From NCBI RefSeq assembly GCF_040689395.1, contig NZ_JBFAZX010000033.1:1-64000 (forward strand): a stretch of 64,000 nucleotides of DNA, in the 5' to 3' direction. Positions 26,563 through 35,964 of the stretch are shown in pieces; position 1 is the first letter of the stretch; every line of letters starts with the position of its first letter. Under the pieces are notes generated by a model that searched no databases, was not told where the DNA came from, and saw nothing but the letters and a program-made list of their open reading frames with translations. Made by a program: the position numbers and the translations under genes. Origin of the DNA: Dactylosporangium sp040689395. Lineage in GTDB: Bacteria > Actinomycetota > Actinomycetes > Mycobacteriales > Micromonosporaceae.

Positions 26563-27990
26563 TCAGCGGTCGAACACGATACCGAGGGCCACCCGCACCG
26601 TGTGCACGATCACGGTGACCACGGCTCCCGCAGTCAGCACGGCCGCCGCGCTCGCATCGGCGAGGCCGCCCATCATGCCGCTCAGGGCACCGAGCAGCAC
26701 GGCCGCTGCCACACTCCACGGATCGGTGAGGTGGCGGCGGATCGACCGCCCCCGCCCCGGTTCGACGGCCTCGTCGACGCGCGGCTCGTGGCCTGCCGTC
26801 GTCGTCGAGGCCGGCGATGGCTGCATGACTCGCTGCGGCGAGCCCTGCGCAACGGTCTCCTCCGACTCGGCACCGGCGGGCAGCCTCATCGTGACACCGG
26901 TCGGCGTGCGTTCCTCGCACGCGTCGAGCAGGATCAGTGAACCCTCCGCCACCACGAGCTCGGGCTGCTCCAGAACCGTCGGCGGCATCCCGAACGCGCG
27001 GTGCAGCAGCGTCGCAACGAGTGGGACGCGGCTCGACCCGCCGACGAGGAAGATGCCGCCGACGTCTGACAGCCCGATGCCCGCGCTGCGCACCGCGGCT
27101 CGGGTGACCGCGACCGTCCGCGCGATGACCGGTTCGGCGAGCTGCTCGAACTCGTCCCGGCTCACCGGAACGGTGTCGTCCAGGACCGGCAGGTGCACCA
27201 GCGTCTGCGAACGCCGGCTCAACGACTCCTTGGCCAGCCGAACGTCCTCCCACAGCTGCCACCGGGCCCGACGGTCGGCGGCGGTGGCCGGTCGCCGCAA
27301 CCGGTCCCAGGCGTCCGGGGCCCGCTGCGCGATCAGCCGGCCCAGGTGCTCCACCAACGCGGCGTCCAGGTCCAGGCCGCCCACCTCGGGCAGCCCTTCA
27401 CTGGCCAGTACCGTCAGCGCTCCGGCGGGACCGCGCCGAACCACACCGGCGTCGAACGTGCCAGCCCCGAAGTCGTACACCACCGCGCACTGACCCTCGC
27501 CGACCCGGCCGGCCTGGCCGAGGAAGTAGGCGGCGGCAGCGATCGGCTCCGACACGAGTATCGGGCTCGGCAGGCCGGCACGGACGGCCGCAGCGGTCAA
27601 CCGGCTCAACCGCGACGCGCCCCAGGTCTCCGGATGCGTGACCACGACACGATCCGGGAGCTGGCCGACGACCTGCCGCGCCTGCGACGCCACACGTCCC
27701 AGCACGGCGGCGACCAGGTCGACCACGTCGGTCTCGTGGCCGCCGAGCAGGACGATCCCGTCTGCCATCCTTCGCTTCGGGTTGGGCTCGTACCGATCCG
27801 GATGCACCCGCGCCGACCGCACGGCTTCGCCACCGGACAACACGTCGCCGGGGCCTTCCAGGAGTACCGCCGACGGCAGCAGCGGTGACCCATCGAAGAG
27901 CAGGGAACGTGCTTCACCGTCGCCGCGACGCACCATGGCCACGGTGTTGAAGGTGCCGAAGTCAATCCCGAGCAGCACGCCGTGAGCCAT
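26563..27990 (-). CDS. Membrane-tethered Hsp70-like ATPase, 475 aa
   Basis: This is an actin/Hsp70-fold ATPase consisting of the nucleotide-binding domain only: phosphate-1 loop GIDFGTFNT (residues 8-16), phosphate-2 DFGAGTFDAGV (about 172) and the adenosine motif LVGGSSRVP (about 318). No canonical DnaK substrate-binding domain follows; instead there is a Ser/Pro/Thr-rich linker and two hydrophobic helices (about 425-470) that should anchor it in the membrane with the ATPase inside the cell. Such minimal Hsp70-like proteins are common in actinomycetes and poorly understood. A TACTCT hexamer six bases before the ATG suggests a leaderless mRNA. It is convergent with the VWA protein gene. Confidence 0.88.
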   Translation of the reverse strand: MAHGVLLGIDFGTFNTVAMVRRGDGEARSLLFDGSPLLPSAVLLEGPGDVLSGGEAVRSARVHPDRYEPNPKRRMADGIVLLGGHETDVVDLVAAVLGRVASQARQVVGQLPDRVVVTHPETWGASRLSRLTAAAVRAGLPSPILVSEPIAAAAYFLGQAGRVGEGQCAVVYDFGAGTFDAGVVRRGPAGALTVLASEGLPEVGGLDLDAALVEHLGRLIAQRAPDAWDRLRRPATAADRRARWQLWEDVRLAKESLSRRSQTLVHLPVLDDTVPVSRDEFEQLAEPVIARTVAVTRAAVRSAGIGLSDVGGIFLVGGSSRVPLVATLLHRAFGMPPTVLEQPELVVAEGSLILLDACEERTPTGVTMRLPAGAESEETVAQGSPQRVMQPSPASTTTAGHEPRVDEAVEPGRGRSIRRHLTDPWSVAAAVLLGALSGMMGGLADASAAAVLTAGAVVTVIVHTVRVALGIVFDR

Positions 27991-28361
27991 CGTTGCAGAG
28001 TACGCGGCCCCGCATTTCCGTCCCGCCTTGATCGGTGCGTCATGGTGACTCTTCGGCGGTCCCGCGATCCGCGCGCCCTCTCGAAGACGTCGCCCTCATG
28101 CTCATCGCGCGCCGCACAACAAGGTTGGCCACGCAGAGAAGCCCTGTACACCAGGAACTTCCCTGCGTGGCCTACCCGACTATTCGCGACTAAGGTCGCT
28201 GAACATGCGAGTTGTGGTCAACGCTCTTTCTACTGTCTCGGCTGTGCCGTTGGCGCGTCAGATGGGCTTGGCCTTGGAGAGGTCCCAGCCGCTGGCGGCA
28301 GACAGCCAGACCTGCTGGGGGATGGCGAAGCGGCCACCGGCCTGGCCGGACCAGACCCACC
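27991..28361. other. Intergenic region upstream of the Hsp70-like gene
   Basis: The part next to 27990 should hold the promoter of the Hsp70-like gene. I see no supported gene in the rest. Confidence 0.35.
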
Positions 28362-28620
28362 CGCACGACCGTCCAGGACGCCGCACGCAACGACAAGGCC
28401 ATGCTCACCTACGCACGCTCACTGACCGACGCCGGCGCCGAGGTCCGCACCGCACCGGTACTACCCCCACGCATGCTCATCGCGGACCGCGCCACGGCAA
28501 TCGTGCCGATCGACCCGGCCGACACCAGAGCCGGCGCACTGGTCCTGACCGGCCGCGGCGTCGTCGCCGCACTGATAGCACTCTTCGAACAGGTCTGGAC
28601 CACAGCCGTACCACTGGGAT
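28362..28620 (+). pseudogene. LuxR-type regulator central-domain remnant
   Basis: One frame encodes a well-preserved piece of the central domain of TrmB/LuxR-like actinomycete regulators: RNDKAMLTYARSLTDAGAEV, then APVLPPRMLIADRATAIVP and GALVLTGRGVVAALIALFEQ followed by VWTTAVPLG. The N-terminal TrmB-like helix-turn-helix and the C-terminal LuxR helix-turn-helix are both missing, with unrelated sequence on either side. It cannot work as a regulator. Confidence 0.65.
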
Positions 28621-28801
28621 CCAGCAAATCCCGCGAACGGCAAGGAGTCACACATGAGCAGGGGCCCGTCCCTCGCCACCGCGGATCCCGAACCGTCGGA
28701 TTGACCGGTCCGCAGGCCCCATCAGGTGGTCCGGCCGCCGGCCGGGGGCGGTGGCTCGACACCCGATCCCCCGGCCGCGCCGTGCGCATGGACGAGATGG
28801 T

Positions 28802-29593
28802 TCAGGCTTCCAGGCGATGACCGATGCGGTCGAGGGTCTCGCTGCCCCAGTACGTGCTGAGCTGCTTCGCCAGGCCGCTAGACGCCCGCACGGTGGTGAC
28901 GAGGTCGACGAGCAGGTCATCGCTGGCCGCCCACAGGTAACACTGGCCGGTCGGGCCCCACGCGTCCTTCTCCAGCAGGACCCGCTGGTCGTCGGCGCTT
29001 CCGGCGAACCGGTACCGCTGGCCGTTGCTGTCCGCGGGCCGCTCCTCCAACCGCGTGCCGAGACCCGCCCAGGCGGCCGGGTCGAAGCTCGCAACCGGCG
29101 CCCGGAGCGCCTGGACGCTGGACATCGCCCGGTGGTCCCAGATCCGGGTGTACACCAGATCCGAGAACGAAGCCGTGAGCATCGTCCACTCGTCGGTGGG
29201 CTCCAGGTCGTCGAACGAGATCATCACGGGCGGGTCGTCGCTGCCGTCGAGCATGACCGCCCAGTAGCAGACTCCCTGATTTTCGATCATGAACGGCAGT
29301 AGCTGACGCTCGGCGACCGGATCCCAGTCGCGTTCCTGGTCGGGCTCGCCGTCGGGCCAGTAGGGCTCCGGCCGGCCCAGCTCGTGGGCCGCGTACACGC
29401 GGTCCTCGTTGCTGAACCTGCTCAGCGTCTCCTGTCCGGCGGCGAGTGAGTACCACTCCCGCACCGACGCGGGTAACGGGAAGCCGCGCGCAGTGGCGAA
29501 CCGGTCGACTGCCGCAACGGCGTCGGGTGAAGTCTCCGCGGTTCGCCCGGCCAGGGCCAGCGAACGCGCGTGATACTGCGGCTGGGACAGCAT
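28802..29593 (-). CDS. SMI1/KNR4 (SUKH) family protein, 263 aa
   Basis: This is a SUKH-fold protein. The N-terminal part matches the SMI1/KNR4 pattern: VDRFATARGFPLPASVREWY (about 27-46) followed by acidic strands and FMIENQGVCYWAVMLDGSDD (about 105-124). SUKH proteins often serve as immunity proteins to polymorphic toxins, but no toxin gene lies beside this one, so that role is only a possibility. The ATG at 29593 has AGGAG nine bases upstream; longer readings to the right have unlikely composition. The C-terminal 100 residues are less conserved. Confidence 0.85.
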   Translation of the reverse strand: MLSQPQYHARSLALAGRTAETSPDAVAAVDRFATARGFPLPASVREWYSLAAGQETLSRFSNEDRVYAAHELGRPEPYWPDGEPDQERDWDPVAERQLLPFMIENQGVCYWAVMLDGSDDPPVMISFDDLEPTDEWTMLTASFSDLVYTRIWDHRAMSSVQALRAPVASFDPAAWAGLGTRLEERPADSNGQRYRFAGSADDQRVLLEKDAWGPTGQCYLWAASDDLLVDLVTTVRASSGLAKQLSTYWGSETLDRIGHRLEA

Positions 29594-29809
29594 ATGTGCG
29601 AATCTCCTGAATGCCTTGTGTATGTTGATGTACTGCGATGTTGAATCGCGCGGTGCATCGTACAGAGACGGTTCAAGGCAGGCCGGGCCCAAACAACGGC
29701 GCGGGGCGTTGATCGAGACGCTCCCGGCGTAGGGGCACCGGCCCAGCGCCACCGCCTGGCCGGTGCGGCCGGACACATACGCCAGGAGGGCATGAGCGGT
29801 GCGGATCCC

Positions 29810-29838
29810 TTGACACTTTCCCGCACGGGCCATAGCGT
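29810..29838 (+). promoter_or_regulatory. Promoter of the GH20 gene
   Basis: TTGACA at 29810-29815 and TAGCGT at 29833-29838 are separated by 17 bases, a close match to the main vegetative sigma-factor consensus, giving a start point near 29845 and a roughly 40-base leader. A TAACAG-type direct repeat in the leader (about 29849-29866) could bind a regulator. Confidence 0.65.
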
Positions 29839-29883
29839 GCCGTCAAACTAACAGGGAACTTAACAGTTTCGCTGGAGGATGCC

Positions 29884-32295
29884 GTGCACCGTTCCCCACG
29901 CAACCTGCTGCTCACCTCCGCCGTGGCCATCGCGACCGCCGCCACCGGCGCCGCCTTGCTGCTGACAGCCTCCCCTGCCAGTGCCGCGGTGAGCCTTTCC
30001 GACGTCGTACCCGCACCGGTGTCGGCGCAGCCCGCGGCCGGCGTGACCTACACCCTGCCGTCGGACGCCGCGATCCAGACCGCGGCCGGCGCCACCGACG
30101 TCGGCAACTACCTCGCCGGCATCCTCCGCCCGTCGACCGGCTTCGCGCTGCCGGTCTCCGCCACGACCGGCACACCGACGAGCGGCATCGCACTGCTGCT
30201 GTCCGGCGCCGACCCGAGCGTGGGCGCCGAGGGCTACCAGCTCGACGTGACCGCCGGCGCCGTCACGCTCCGCGCGCAGACCGCGTCCGGGCTGTTCCAC
30301 GGGGTGCAGACGCTGCGGCAGCTGCTGCCGGCGACGATCGAGGCACGGACCGTCCAGAGTGGACCGTGGACGGTCACCGGCGGCCGGATCGTCGACTACC
30401 CGCGGTACGGGTACCGCGGCGCGATGCTCGACGTGTCGCGGCACTTCTTCGCCCCCGACGTGGTGAAGCGGTACATCGACGAGATCGCGCAGTACAAGAT
30501 CAATACCTTGCACCTCCACCTCTCCGACGACCAGGGCTGGCGCATCGTCGTCGACGCGTGGCCACGGCTGGCGACCGTCGGCGGCAGCACCCAGGTCGGC
30601 GGCGGCGCGGGCGGCTACTACACCAAGGCGCAGTACTCCGACATCGTCGCGTACGCGGCGTCCCGGCAGATCACGATCGTGCCTGAGATCGACATGCCCG
30701 GACACACCAACGCGGCGCTCGCCTCCTACGCCGAGCTCAACTGCAACAACACGGCCCCCGCGCTGTACACCGGCACCAACGTCGGGTTCAGCTCGTTCTG
30801 CGTGAGCAAGGAGGTCACCTACACCTTCGTGCAGCAGGTGCTCAACGAGCTCGCCGCCATCACCCCTGGGCCGTATCTGCACATCGGCGGCGACGAGGCG
30901 TCGAGCACGCCGGCGGCGGACTACCGCACCTTCATCAACCGCATCCAGCCCTACGTCGGCAACGCGGGCAAGACCGTGATGGGCTGGCACCAGATCGGGC
31001 AGACCGACCACACCGCGAACCGGGTCGCGCAGTACTGGGGCACCGGCACCTCCGACGCGGACCTCAGCGCAGCGGTGAGCAAGGGCGACAAGGTCCTGCT
31101 GTCGCCGGCGAACAAGACGTACATCGACATGAAGTACACCAACTCGACCCCGCTCGGCCAGACGTGGGCCGGCCTGATCGAGGTGCAGACCGCATACAAC
31201 TGGGACCCGGGCGCCTACCTCTCCGGCGTGCCGGCCAGCGCGATCATCGGCGTCGAGGCTCCACTGTGGACCGAGACGATCACCAAGCTGGCCGACATCG
31301 AGTACATGGCGTTCCCGCGGCTGCCCGCCATCGCCGAGCTGGCGTGGTCGCCGCAGTCGGCACGCAACTGGGACACGTTCAAGGTGCGGCTCGGCGCGCA
31401 GGGTCCACGGTGGACGGTGCAGGGGATCAACTACTACAGCTCGCCGCAGGTCCCGTGGGGCACGCAGCAGACGACGCGCAGCGCGTACACCCAGATCGAG
31501 GCCGAGAGCTACAACGCCCAGACCGGCACGCAGGTGGAGACCACCACCGACACCGGCGGCGGCCAGGACGTCGGCTTCATCTCGCCCGGTGACACGCTCG
31601 CCTACGACCTCGACTTCGGCGCGGCGTCGCCGGCCTCGGTCACGACCCGGCTGGCCTCCGGCGCGTCCAGCGGCACCATCCAGTACCGCCTGGACTCCAC
31701 CACCGGCCCGATCATCGCCAGCGTCCCCGTCACCTCCACCGGCGGCTGGCAGACCTGGACCAGCACCACCACCAACCTGACCGGCGCGGCCACCGGCGTG
31801 CACCGGCTGTACCTCACCTTCACCGGCACCGCGGGCGCCGACTTCGTCAACCTCAACTGGCTACGGTTCAACGCCGGCGGCGGCGGACTGCCCAACGCGT
31901 ACAGCGTGCGGCAGGCGGAGAGCTTCAGCAGCCAGTCCGGCACCCAGACCGAGACCACCACCGACATCGGCGGCGGCCAGAACGTCGGCTTCATCACGCC
32001 CGGCGACTGGCTCGGCTACACCAACGTGGACTTCGGCACCCCGACCGCGGCGTCGGTGACCACGCGACTGGCCTCCGGCGCGTCCAGCGGCACCATCCAG
32101 TACCGCCTGGACTCCACCACCGGCCCGATCATCGCTAGCGTCCCCGTCACCTCCACCGGCGGCTGGCAGGCCTGGACCAGCACCACCACCAACCTGTCCG
32201 GCTCGGCCACCGGCGTCCACACCGTGTACCTCACCTTCACCGGCACGGCAGGCGCCGACTTCGTCAACCTCAACTGGTTCCAGTTCAACCGGTAA
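29884..32295 (+). CDS. Secreted beta-N-acetylhexosaminidase (GH20) with two CBM6-like domains, 803 aa
   Basis: This exported chitin/glycan-degrading enzyme releases terminal GlcNAc/GalNAc. A signal peptide (residues 1-34, cleavage after SPASA) is followed by a GH20b-type N-domain and the catalytic barrel, with RGAMLDVSRHFF, HLHLSDDQGWRI, IDMPGHTNA and the catalytic Asp-Glu pair in HIGGDEAS (about 336-340), and the WTE motif of the active site. After about residue 530 come two CBM6-like modules (537-660 and 673-803), which start IEAESYNAQTG and QAESFSSQSG and probably bind carbohydrate. The GTG start has GGAGG six bases upstream and a strong promoter. It is an isolated gene. The two binding modules share a nearly identical 129-bp stretch. 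Confidence 0.94.
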   Translation: MHRSPRNLLLTSAVAIATAATGAALLLTASPASAAVSLSDVVPAPVSAQPAAGVTYTLPSDAAIQTAAGATDVGNYLAGILRPSTGFALPVSATTGTPTSGIALLLSGADPSVGAEGYQLDVTAGAVTLRAQTASGLFHGVQTLRQLLPATIEARTVQSGPWTVTGGRIVDYPRYGYRGAMLDVSRHFFAPDVVKRYIDEIAQYKINTLHLHLSDDQGWRIVVDAWPRLATVGGSTQVGGGAGGYYTKAQYSDIVAYAASRQITIVPEIDMPGHTNAALASYAELNCNNTAPALYTGTNVGFSSFCVSKEVTYTFVQQVLNELAAITPGPYLHIGGDEASSTPAADYRTFINRIQPYVGNAGKTVMGWHQIGQTDHTANRVAQYWGTGTSDADLSAAVSKGDKVLLSPANKTYIDMKYTNSTPLGQTWAGLIEVQTAYNWDPGAYLSGVPASAIIGVEAPLWTETITKLADIEYMAFPRLPAIAELAWSPQSARNWDTFKVRLGAQGPRWTVQGINYYSSPQVPWGTQQTTRSAYTQIEAESYNAQTGTQVETTTDTGGGQDVGFISPGDTLAYDLDFGAASPASVTTRLASGASSGTIQYRLDSTTGPIIASVPVTSTGGWQTWTSTTTNLTGAATGVHRLYLTFTGTAGADFVNLNWLRFNAGGGGLPNAYSVRQAESFSSQSGTQTETTTDIGGGQNVGFITPGDWLGYTNVDFGTPTAASVTTRLASGASSGTIQYRLDSTTGPIIASVPVTSTGGWQAWTSTTTNLSGSATGVHTVYLTFTGTAGADFVNLNWFQFNR
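31651..31779 (+). repeat. CBM6 internal direct repeat, copy 1
   Basis: A 129-bp stretch is repeated at 32068-32196 with only two mismatches, although the flanking CBM6 sequences have diverged. It codes for the middle strands of the binding module. Confidence 0.9.
32068..32196 (+). repeat. CBM6 internal direct repeat, copy 2
   Basis: This is the second copy of the repeat at 31651-31779, in the same reading frame. The near identity against diverged flanks suggests recent gene conversion or duplication. Confidence 0.9.
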
Positions 32296-32626
32296 CACCT
32301 GTTCCACGCTGTGCGGCCAGGCCTGCGGGCGACCAGGATTTCGCGCTGGATGGCCTGGTCCACACAGTGGCGGAAGGCGTCACAGGGTGCGTCATCGAAC
32401 ACCTCGAGGCCGGCGGCGGCGAGCACGCCGCCGGCCTCCTCGCACCACGCCACGAACGTGTTCCACGCGACCTCCGGCCGCCAGCGGCCGGATCGTGGGT
32501 GACCATGACCATCCCCACGAGTACGAACATGCCGCCTGAGCTCGCCGCCGAGGGCCTTGCCATTGGGCGGTGACCTTTCCGGCATCTTGTGGTCATCACC
32601 AGATGGGGCTCGTATGCTCCGGCTTC
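32296..32626. other. Intergenic region with a possible minus-strand remnant; coaA promoter at its right end
   Basis: On the minus strand between about 32330 and 32500 one frame reads AWNTFVAWCEEAGGVLAAAG and further protein-like sequence, but it has no start and runs into the GH20 gene antisense, so it is at best a gene fragment of unknown origin. At the right end, TATGCT at 32613-32618 ends eight bases before the coaA GTG. Confidence 0.35.
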
Positions 32627-33571
32627 GTGACTCAAACGCGGAAAGCGCCGGTTTCGCTGTACCACCACTTCGACCGCTCGGAGTGGGCCGCGCTGCGCGG
32701 GGAGAGTCCGATGGCGCTGGGCGCGCAGGACCTTCCGCGCCTGCGCGGCCTGGGCGACGCGCTGTCGCTCGACGAGATCGAGCAGATCTATCTGCCGCTG
32801 TGCCGCCTGGTGAGCCTTCACATCGAGCAGGTGCGCAACACGCGGCGGGTGGCGGCGGAGTTCCTCGACCGGCCGTTCACGGACGTGCCGTACATCATCG
32901 GCATCGTCGGCAGCGTGGCGGTCGGCAAGAGCACCCTCGCCCGCGTGCTGCAGGCGCTGCTGGCCGAACTGCCCGGCCGCCCGGGCGTCGACCTGGTGAC
33001 CACCGACGGCTTCCTGCTACCGAACGCGGAGCTGGAGCGGCGCCGCCTCATCAACCGCAAGGGCTTCCCGGCCAGCTACGACCGGCGCAGGCTCGTGCGG
33101 TTCCTCTCCGACGTGCGGGCGCGGCGGCCGGAGCTGAGTGTTCCGGTGTACTCCCACCTGGTCTACGACATCGTGCCCGGTCGCTCGCAGTTGGTGGACC
33201 GGCCGGACATCCTGATCGTCGAAGGGCTCAACCTGCTGCAGAACACGGCCCGGGCCGGAAGCGACGTCCTCGCCTCGGACTTCCTGGACTTCAGCATCTA
33301 CCTGGACGCCAACGAGCCGCACATCCGGCAGTGGTACACCGAACGCTTCCTCACCCTGCGCCGCACCGCGTTCCAGGACCCGGTCTCCTACTTCCACCGC
33401 TACTCGGCGCTCACGGACGCCGAGGCGGTCGCCACGGCCGGCCGCATCTGGGACGAGATTAACCAGCCGAACCTGGTGCAGAACATCCGGCCGACCCGGG
33501 AGCGGGCCCGGCTGGTCCTGCACAAGGGGCCGGACCATCTGGTCGACAGCGTGCGCCTGCGCCGCATCTGA
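32627..33571 (+). CDS. coaA: Type I pantothenate kinase, 314 aa
   Basis: This cytosolic enzyme phosphorylates pantothenate with ATP in the first step of coenzyme A synthesis. The P-loop GSVAVGKST (about 95-103) is the exact form seen in bacterial CoaA; DLVTTDGFLLPN carries the catalytic Asp, and SHLVYDIVPG, EGLNLLQN and the LRRTAFQDPVSYFHRY block complete the family pattern. Length equals that of mycobacterial CoaA. The GTG at 32627 gives VTQTRKAPVSLYHHFDRSEW, the usual N-terminus. No Shine-Dalgarno is present and a TATGCT -10 hexamer lies eight bases upstream, pointing to a leaderless mRNA. It is a single-gene unit. Confidence 0.95.
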   Translation: MTQTRKAPVSLYHHFDRSEWAALRGESPMALGAQDLPRLRGLGDALSLDEIEQIYLPLCRLVSLHIEQVRNTRRVAAEFLDRPFTDVPYIIGIVGSVAVGKSTLARVLQALLAELPGRPGVDLVTTDGFLLPNAELERRRLINRKGFPASYDRRRLVRFLSDVRARRPELSVPVYSHLVYDIVPGRSQLVDRPDILIVEGLNLLQNTARAGSDVLASDFLDFSIYLDANEPHIRQWYTERFLTLRRTAFQDPVSYFHRYSALTDAEAVATAGRIWDEINQPNLVQNIRPTRERARLVLHKGPDHLVDSVRLRRI

Positions 33572-33615
33572 TGGTCACGGGCTCGCCGTCCTATCCGTCG
33601 ATGGGCAAGCCCATG

Positions 33616-35964
33616 TCAGGACGCCGAGCCCGCGCCGGCCAGGGCGTGCAACTCGTCGGGGTGGTTTGGTAGCCCGTTGCGGTCGAGGACCTCGAACAGG
33701 TTGACGTTGAACATCCACACGTTCGCACTCTTGGCGATGGCGCGGATGACGGTGCGCTGCGGGTCGGTGAGGGGGTCGCCCTCCTGGTACGCCGCGGTGG
33801 GAAAGACGATGTCCAGCAGCGCGTTGGCGACGGACACGGCATCAACGGCGTTGACCTGGTCGAGGACCGCGCACAGTCCGGTCAGCTGTTCGCCGGCCTG
33901 GTCGGCCGGGAGCAGGGCGAGGGCGGTGGCGACGTCGGTCAACGGTTCTCCGCCGAGGAACAGGCTGCCGTAGCCGGTCGGCACGAGGTCGCCGCGCAGC
34001 GCGTCAACGAGCACCCGCACGCCGTCGGCGGCGGGAGTGTGGTGCTGGCGGACCCAGGTCAGCGCGGCGCAGAACCGCAGCAGCGGGTCGTCGCCGCTGA
34101 GGTGCTGTTGGAGGGCCTGCCGGGTCTGTGGGTCGGTGTCGTGCAGCGCCAGGCCGAGCAGGATCGCCGCCCGGATCTTGCGCTTCGGTTCGGTCGCGAG
34201 CCGGTCCCGTAACGCATCCGCGGCGGCCGCGCCCGGTGCGGCGGCGAGCAGCGTGACCGCGCGGCGCCGGAACCTGGCCCGCCGGTGGGCGGCGAGCCTC
34301 GTCCAGGTCGGTACCGCGTCGGCGAGGCTGGTGAGCACCTCGTGGTAGGCGCTTTCCGCACCGTGCTCGGCGAGGTGCTCGGCCGGGTTTGTCGCATCGC
34401 CGGGAAGGCTGGCGTGGACGAGTTTGAGGCGGTGTACGGCGGCGGGTGAGCCGTCCCGGGTGGCAATACCCACCAGCAGGTCCAGCAGCCGCTTCCGGTC
34501 GTCGTCGGTGGCCACCCGGTCGACCAGCGCGGTCATGTACCGGAAAGCGGGGCCCGTGGCCTCGGCGAGCGTGTGCTGGTGCCACAGCAGGTTCGACAGC
34601 ACGGCCAGGGCCATGGAGAAGGCGTGCGGGTCCGCCACGGTCAGTCCCTTGAGCAGGAACGGCAGGTGGCTCCCGCTGCCGTAGAACGTGTCGAGGTCGT
34701 CCCACGCCACCGCGTCCGCGCCGGCGAGTTCGGCCGGTGTCGGCGCCGCGTGCCAGGTGCGCAGGGCATGGGCGACACGGCCGAGGTTGGCGTTGTTCGC
34801 CAACCGGTCGAGGCCCTCGAACGACACGGAGCCGAGGTCGGTGCCTTCGGGGTCGAACAGCCGCCACTGCCCTACCGGCCCACCGCCGGTGCCGGGCTCC
34901 ACCGGCCCCTCGGCGATGACCGCGCCGGTGGCGTCCAGAGCCCGCCACCAATCGACCGATTCACCGTCGACGGTGGCGTCGCTCGGAGTGACCTCGGCGG
35001 TGCGGGTTCCCGACTCGTCGAACCAGTTCGCGACCACGAGCGCCTCGTCCCGCGTGGTCCGCTCCATGCAGGCGACACCGTTGTCGTGGAACCGCCGGAA
35101 CGTCTCAGTGCCGTCGGTGGCCCACTCCCGCTCATGGTCGAGGCGGTGACGGTGGTCCCATGAGCGTTTCAGCTTCGTGCCGTCCGACCCGCGACGCTCC
35201 AATCTGAGCAGTCCGCCACTGCTGAAGTAGCTGCGCCGTTCGGCCCGTCGTCCGTCGACGAAGTCGGCCTCGACGTAGCTGCCCAGACCGGCGGCCAGGC
35301 ACAGCTCGACCGAGGCGGCGTCACCGTCCCGGGCCGCCTCGACGAGCGGCTTGTCCCCCCAGCGTCCGACCTCGTGGCCGGCACGGTTGTAGACAATCAT
35401 GTGCGGCGTCCCGTCGGCGTTCCAGTGCCGGGCCGCCCCGTGCAGCTCGCCGTCGCGCCGCCGCACCACCGCCCAGAGCCCGTTCGGGTAGAGGTTGGCG
35501 ATCTCCGGCACCCCGGCCGGTCGGGGCGGCATCGGTTCACCGGCAATCGTCAGCTCACCGCCGTCCCCCGCGTAGCAGCGGGTCCGTACCAACACGCCGT
35601 CCCCGTCGTAGTCGTTGCGAATCCTCCGGATCGCCGTCGCGCACCCGTCGAACGAGAACGGATCGCGGCTCGGGTTGTCCGTGCGATACCCGAGCGCGAA
35701 CACCACCACGTCATCGGCGTACTCGCAGGACACCGACAGCGAACCGTCGTCGTGGAACCGCCGGTACGCCCCGCGACGCTTGCCGGCACGCCACTCGCTC
35801 TCCTCCAGCAACGACCCGTCCGGCCGCCACGCCCGCCATGTGCCGGACCGTTCGCCACCATCCCGCGACCCGGTCACCCATGCCGGCCATCGCGGACCCG
35901 ACGGGTACACCTCCCACCCCTCGACGAACTGCGCCTCCACCGGCACACCATCAGGCCGATCCAC
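33616..35964 (-). CDS. MORN-like/HEAT-repeat hypothetical protein, 782 aa
   Basis: This is a large soluble protein with no signal peptide or TM segment. The first about 340 residues contain several short repeats with a G-x-(W/Y)-x-x-(F/W)-x-x-(D/N)-G pattern, such as GTWRAWRPDGSLLEES, GAYRRFHDDGSLSVSC and ETFRRFHDNGVACME, resembling the MORN-variant repeats of YwqK-type proteins. The remainder is alpha-helical with HEAT-like repeats (RRRAVTLLAAAPGAAAADAL, RKIRAAILLGLALHD). Both halves are protein-interaction scaffolds; no catalytic motif is visible. The GTG start follows GAGG. It is convergent with coaA. YwqK-like repeats are associated with toxin/antitoxin-type systems, but no partner is next to it. 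Function unknown. Confidence 0.8.
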   Translation of the reverse strand: MDRPDGVPVEAQFVEGWEVYPSGPRWPAWVTGSRDGGERSGTWRAWRPDGSLLEESEWRAGKRRGAYRRFHDDGSLSVSCEYADDVVVFALGYRTDNPSRDPFSFDGCATAIRRIRNDYDGDGVLVRTRCYAGDGGELTIAGEPMPPRPAGVPEIANLYPNGLWAVVRRRDGELHGAARHWNADGTPHMIVYNRAGHEVGRWGDKPLVEAARDGDAASVELCLAAGLGSYVEADFVDGRRAERRSYFSSGGLLRLERRGSDGTKLKRSWDHRHRLDHEREWATDGTETFRRFHDNGVACMERTTRDEALVVANWFDESGTRTAEVTPSDATVDGESVDWWRALDATGAVIAEGPVEPGTGGGPVGQWRLFDPEGTDLGSVSFEGLDRLANNANLGRVAHALRTWHAAPTPAELAGADAVAWDDLDTFYGSGSHLPFLLKGLTVADPHAFSMALAVLSNLLWHQHTLAEATGPAFRYMTALVDRVATDDDRKRLLDLLVGIATRDGSPAAVHRLKLVHASLPGDATNPAEHLAEHGAESAYHEVLTSLADAVPTWTRLAAHRRARFRRRAVTLLAAAPGAAAADALRDRLATEPKRKIRAAILLGLALHDTDPQTRQALQQHLSGDDPLLRFCAALTWVRQHHTPAADGVRVLVDALRGDLVPTGYGSLFLGGEPLTDVATALALLPADQAGEQLTGLCAVLDQVNAVDAVSVANALLDIVFPTAAYQEGDPLTDPQRTVIRAIAKSANVWMFNVNLFEVLDRNGLPNHPDELHALAGAGSAS

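Noticed and set aside
28654..28704. 16-codon frame with a good AAGGAG site just after the LuxR-type remnant
   Set aside because: It is too short and of unremarkable sequence; with no homologue to compare, it is more likely the truncated start of a lost gene than a functional peptide.
28802..29593. SUKH protein as part of a toxin-immunity module
   Set aside because: No secreted toxin or secretion-system gene lies nearby; the immunity role is possible for the family but unsupported here.
29860..31803. 647-codon minus-strand frame opposite the GH20 gene
   Set aside because: No motif or ribosome binding site; the plus strand encodes a complete signal peptide and GH20 active site.
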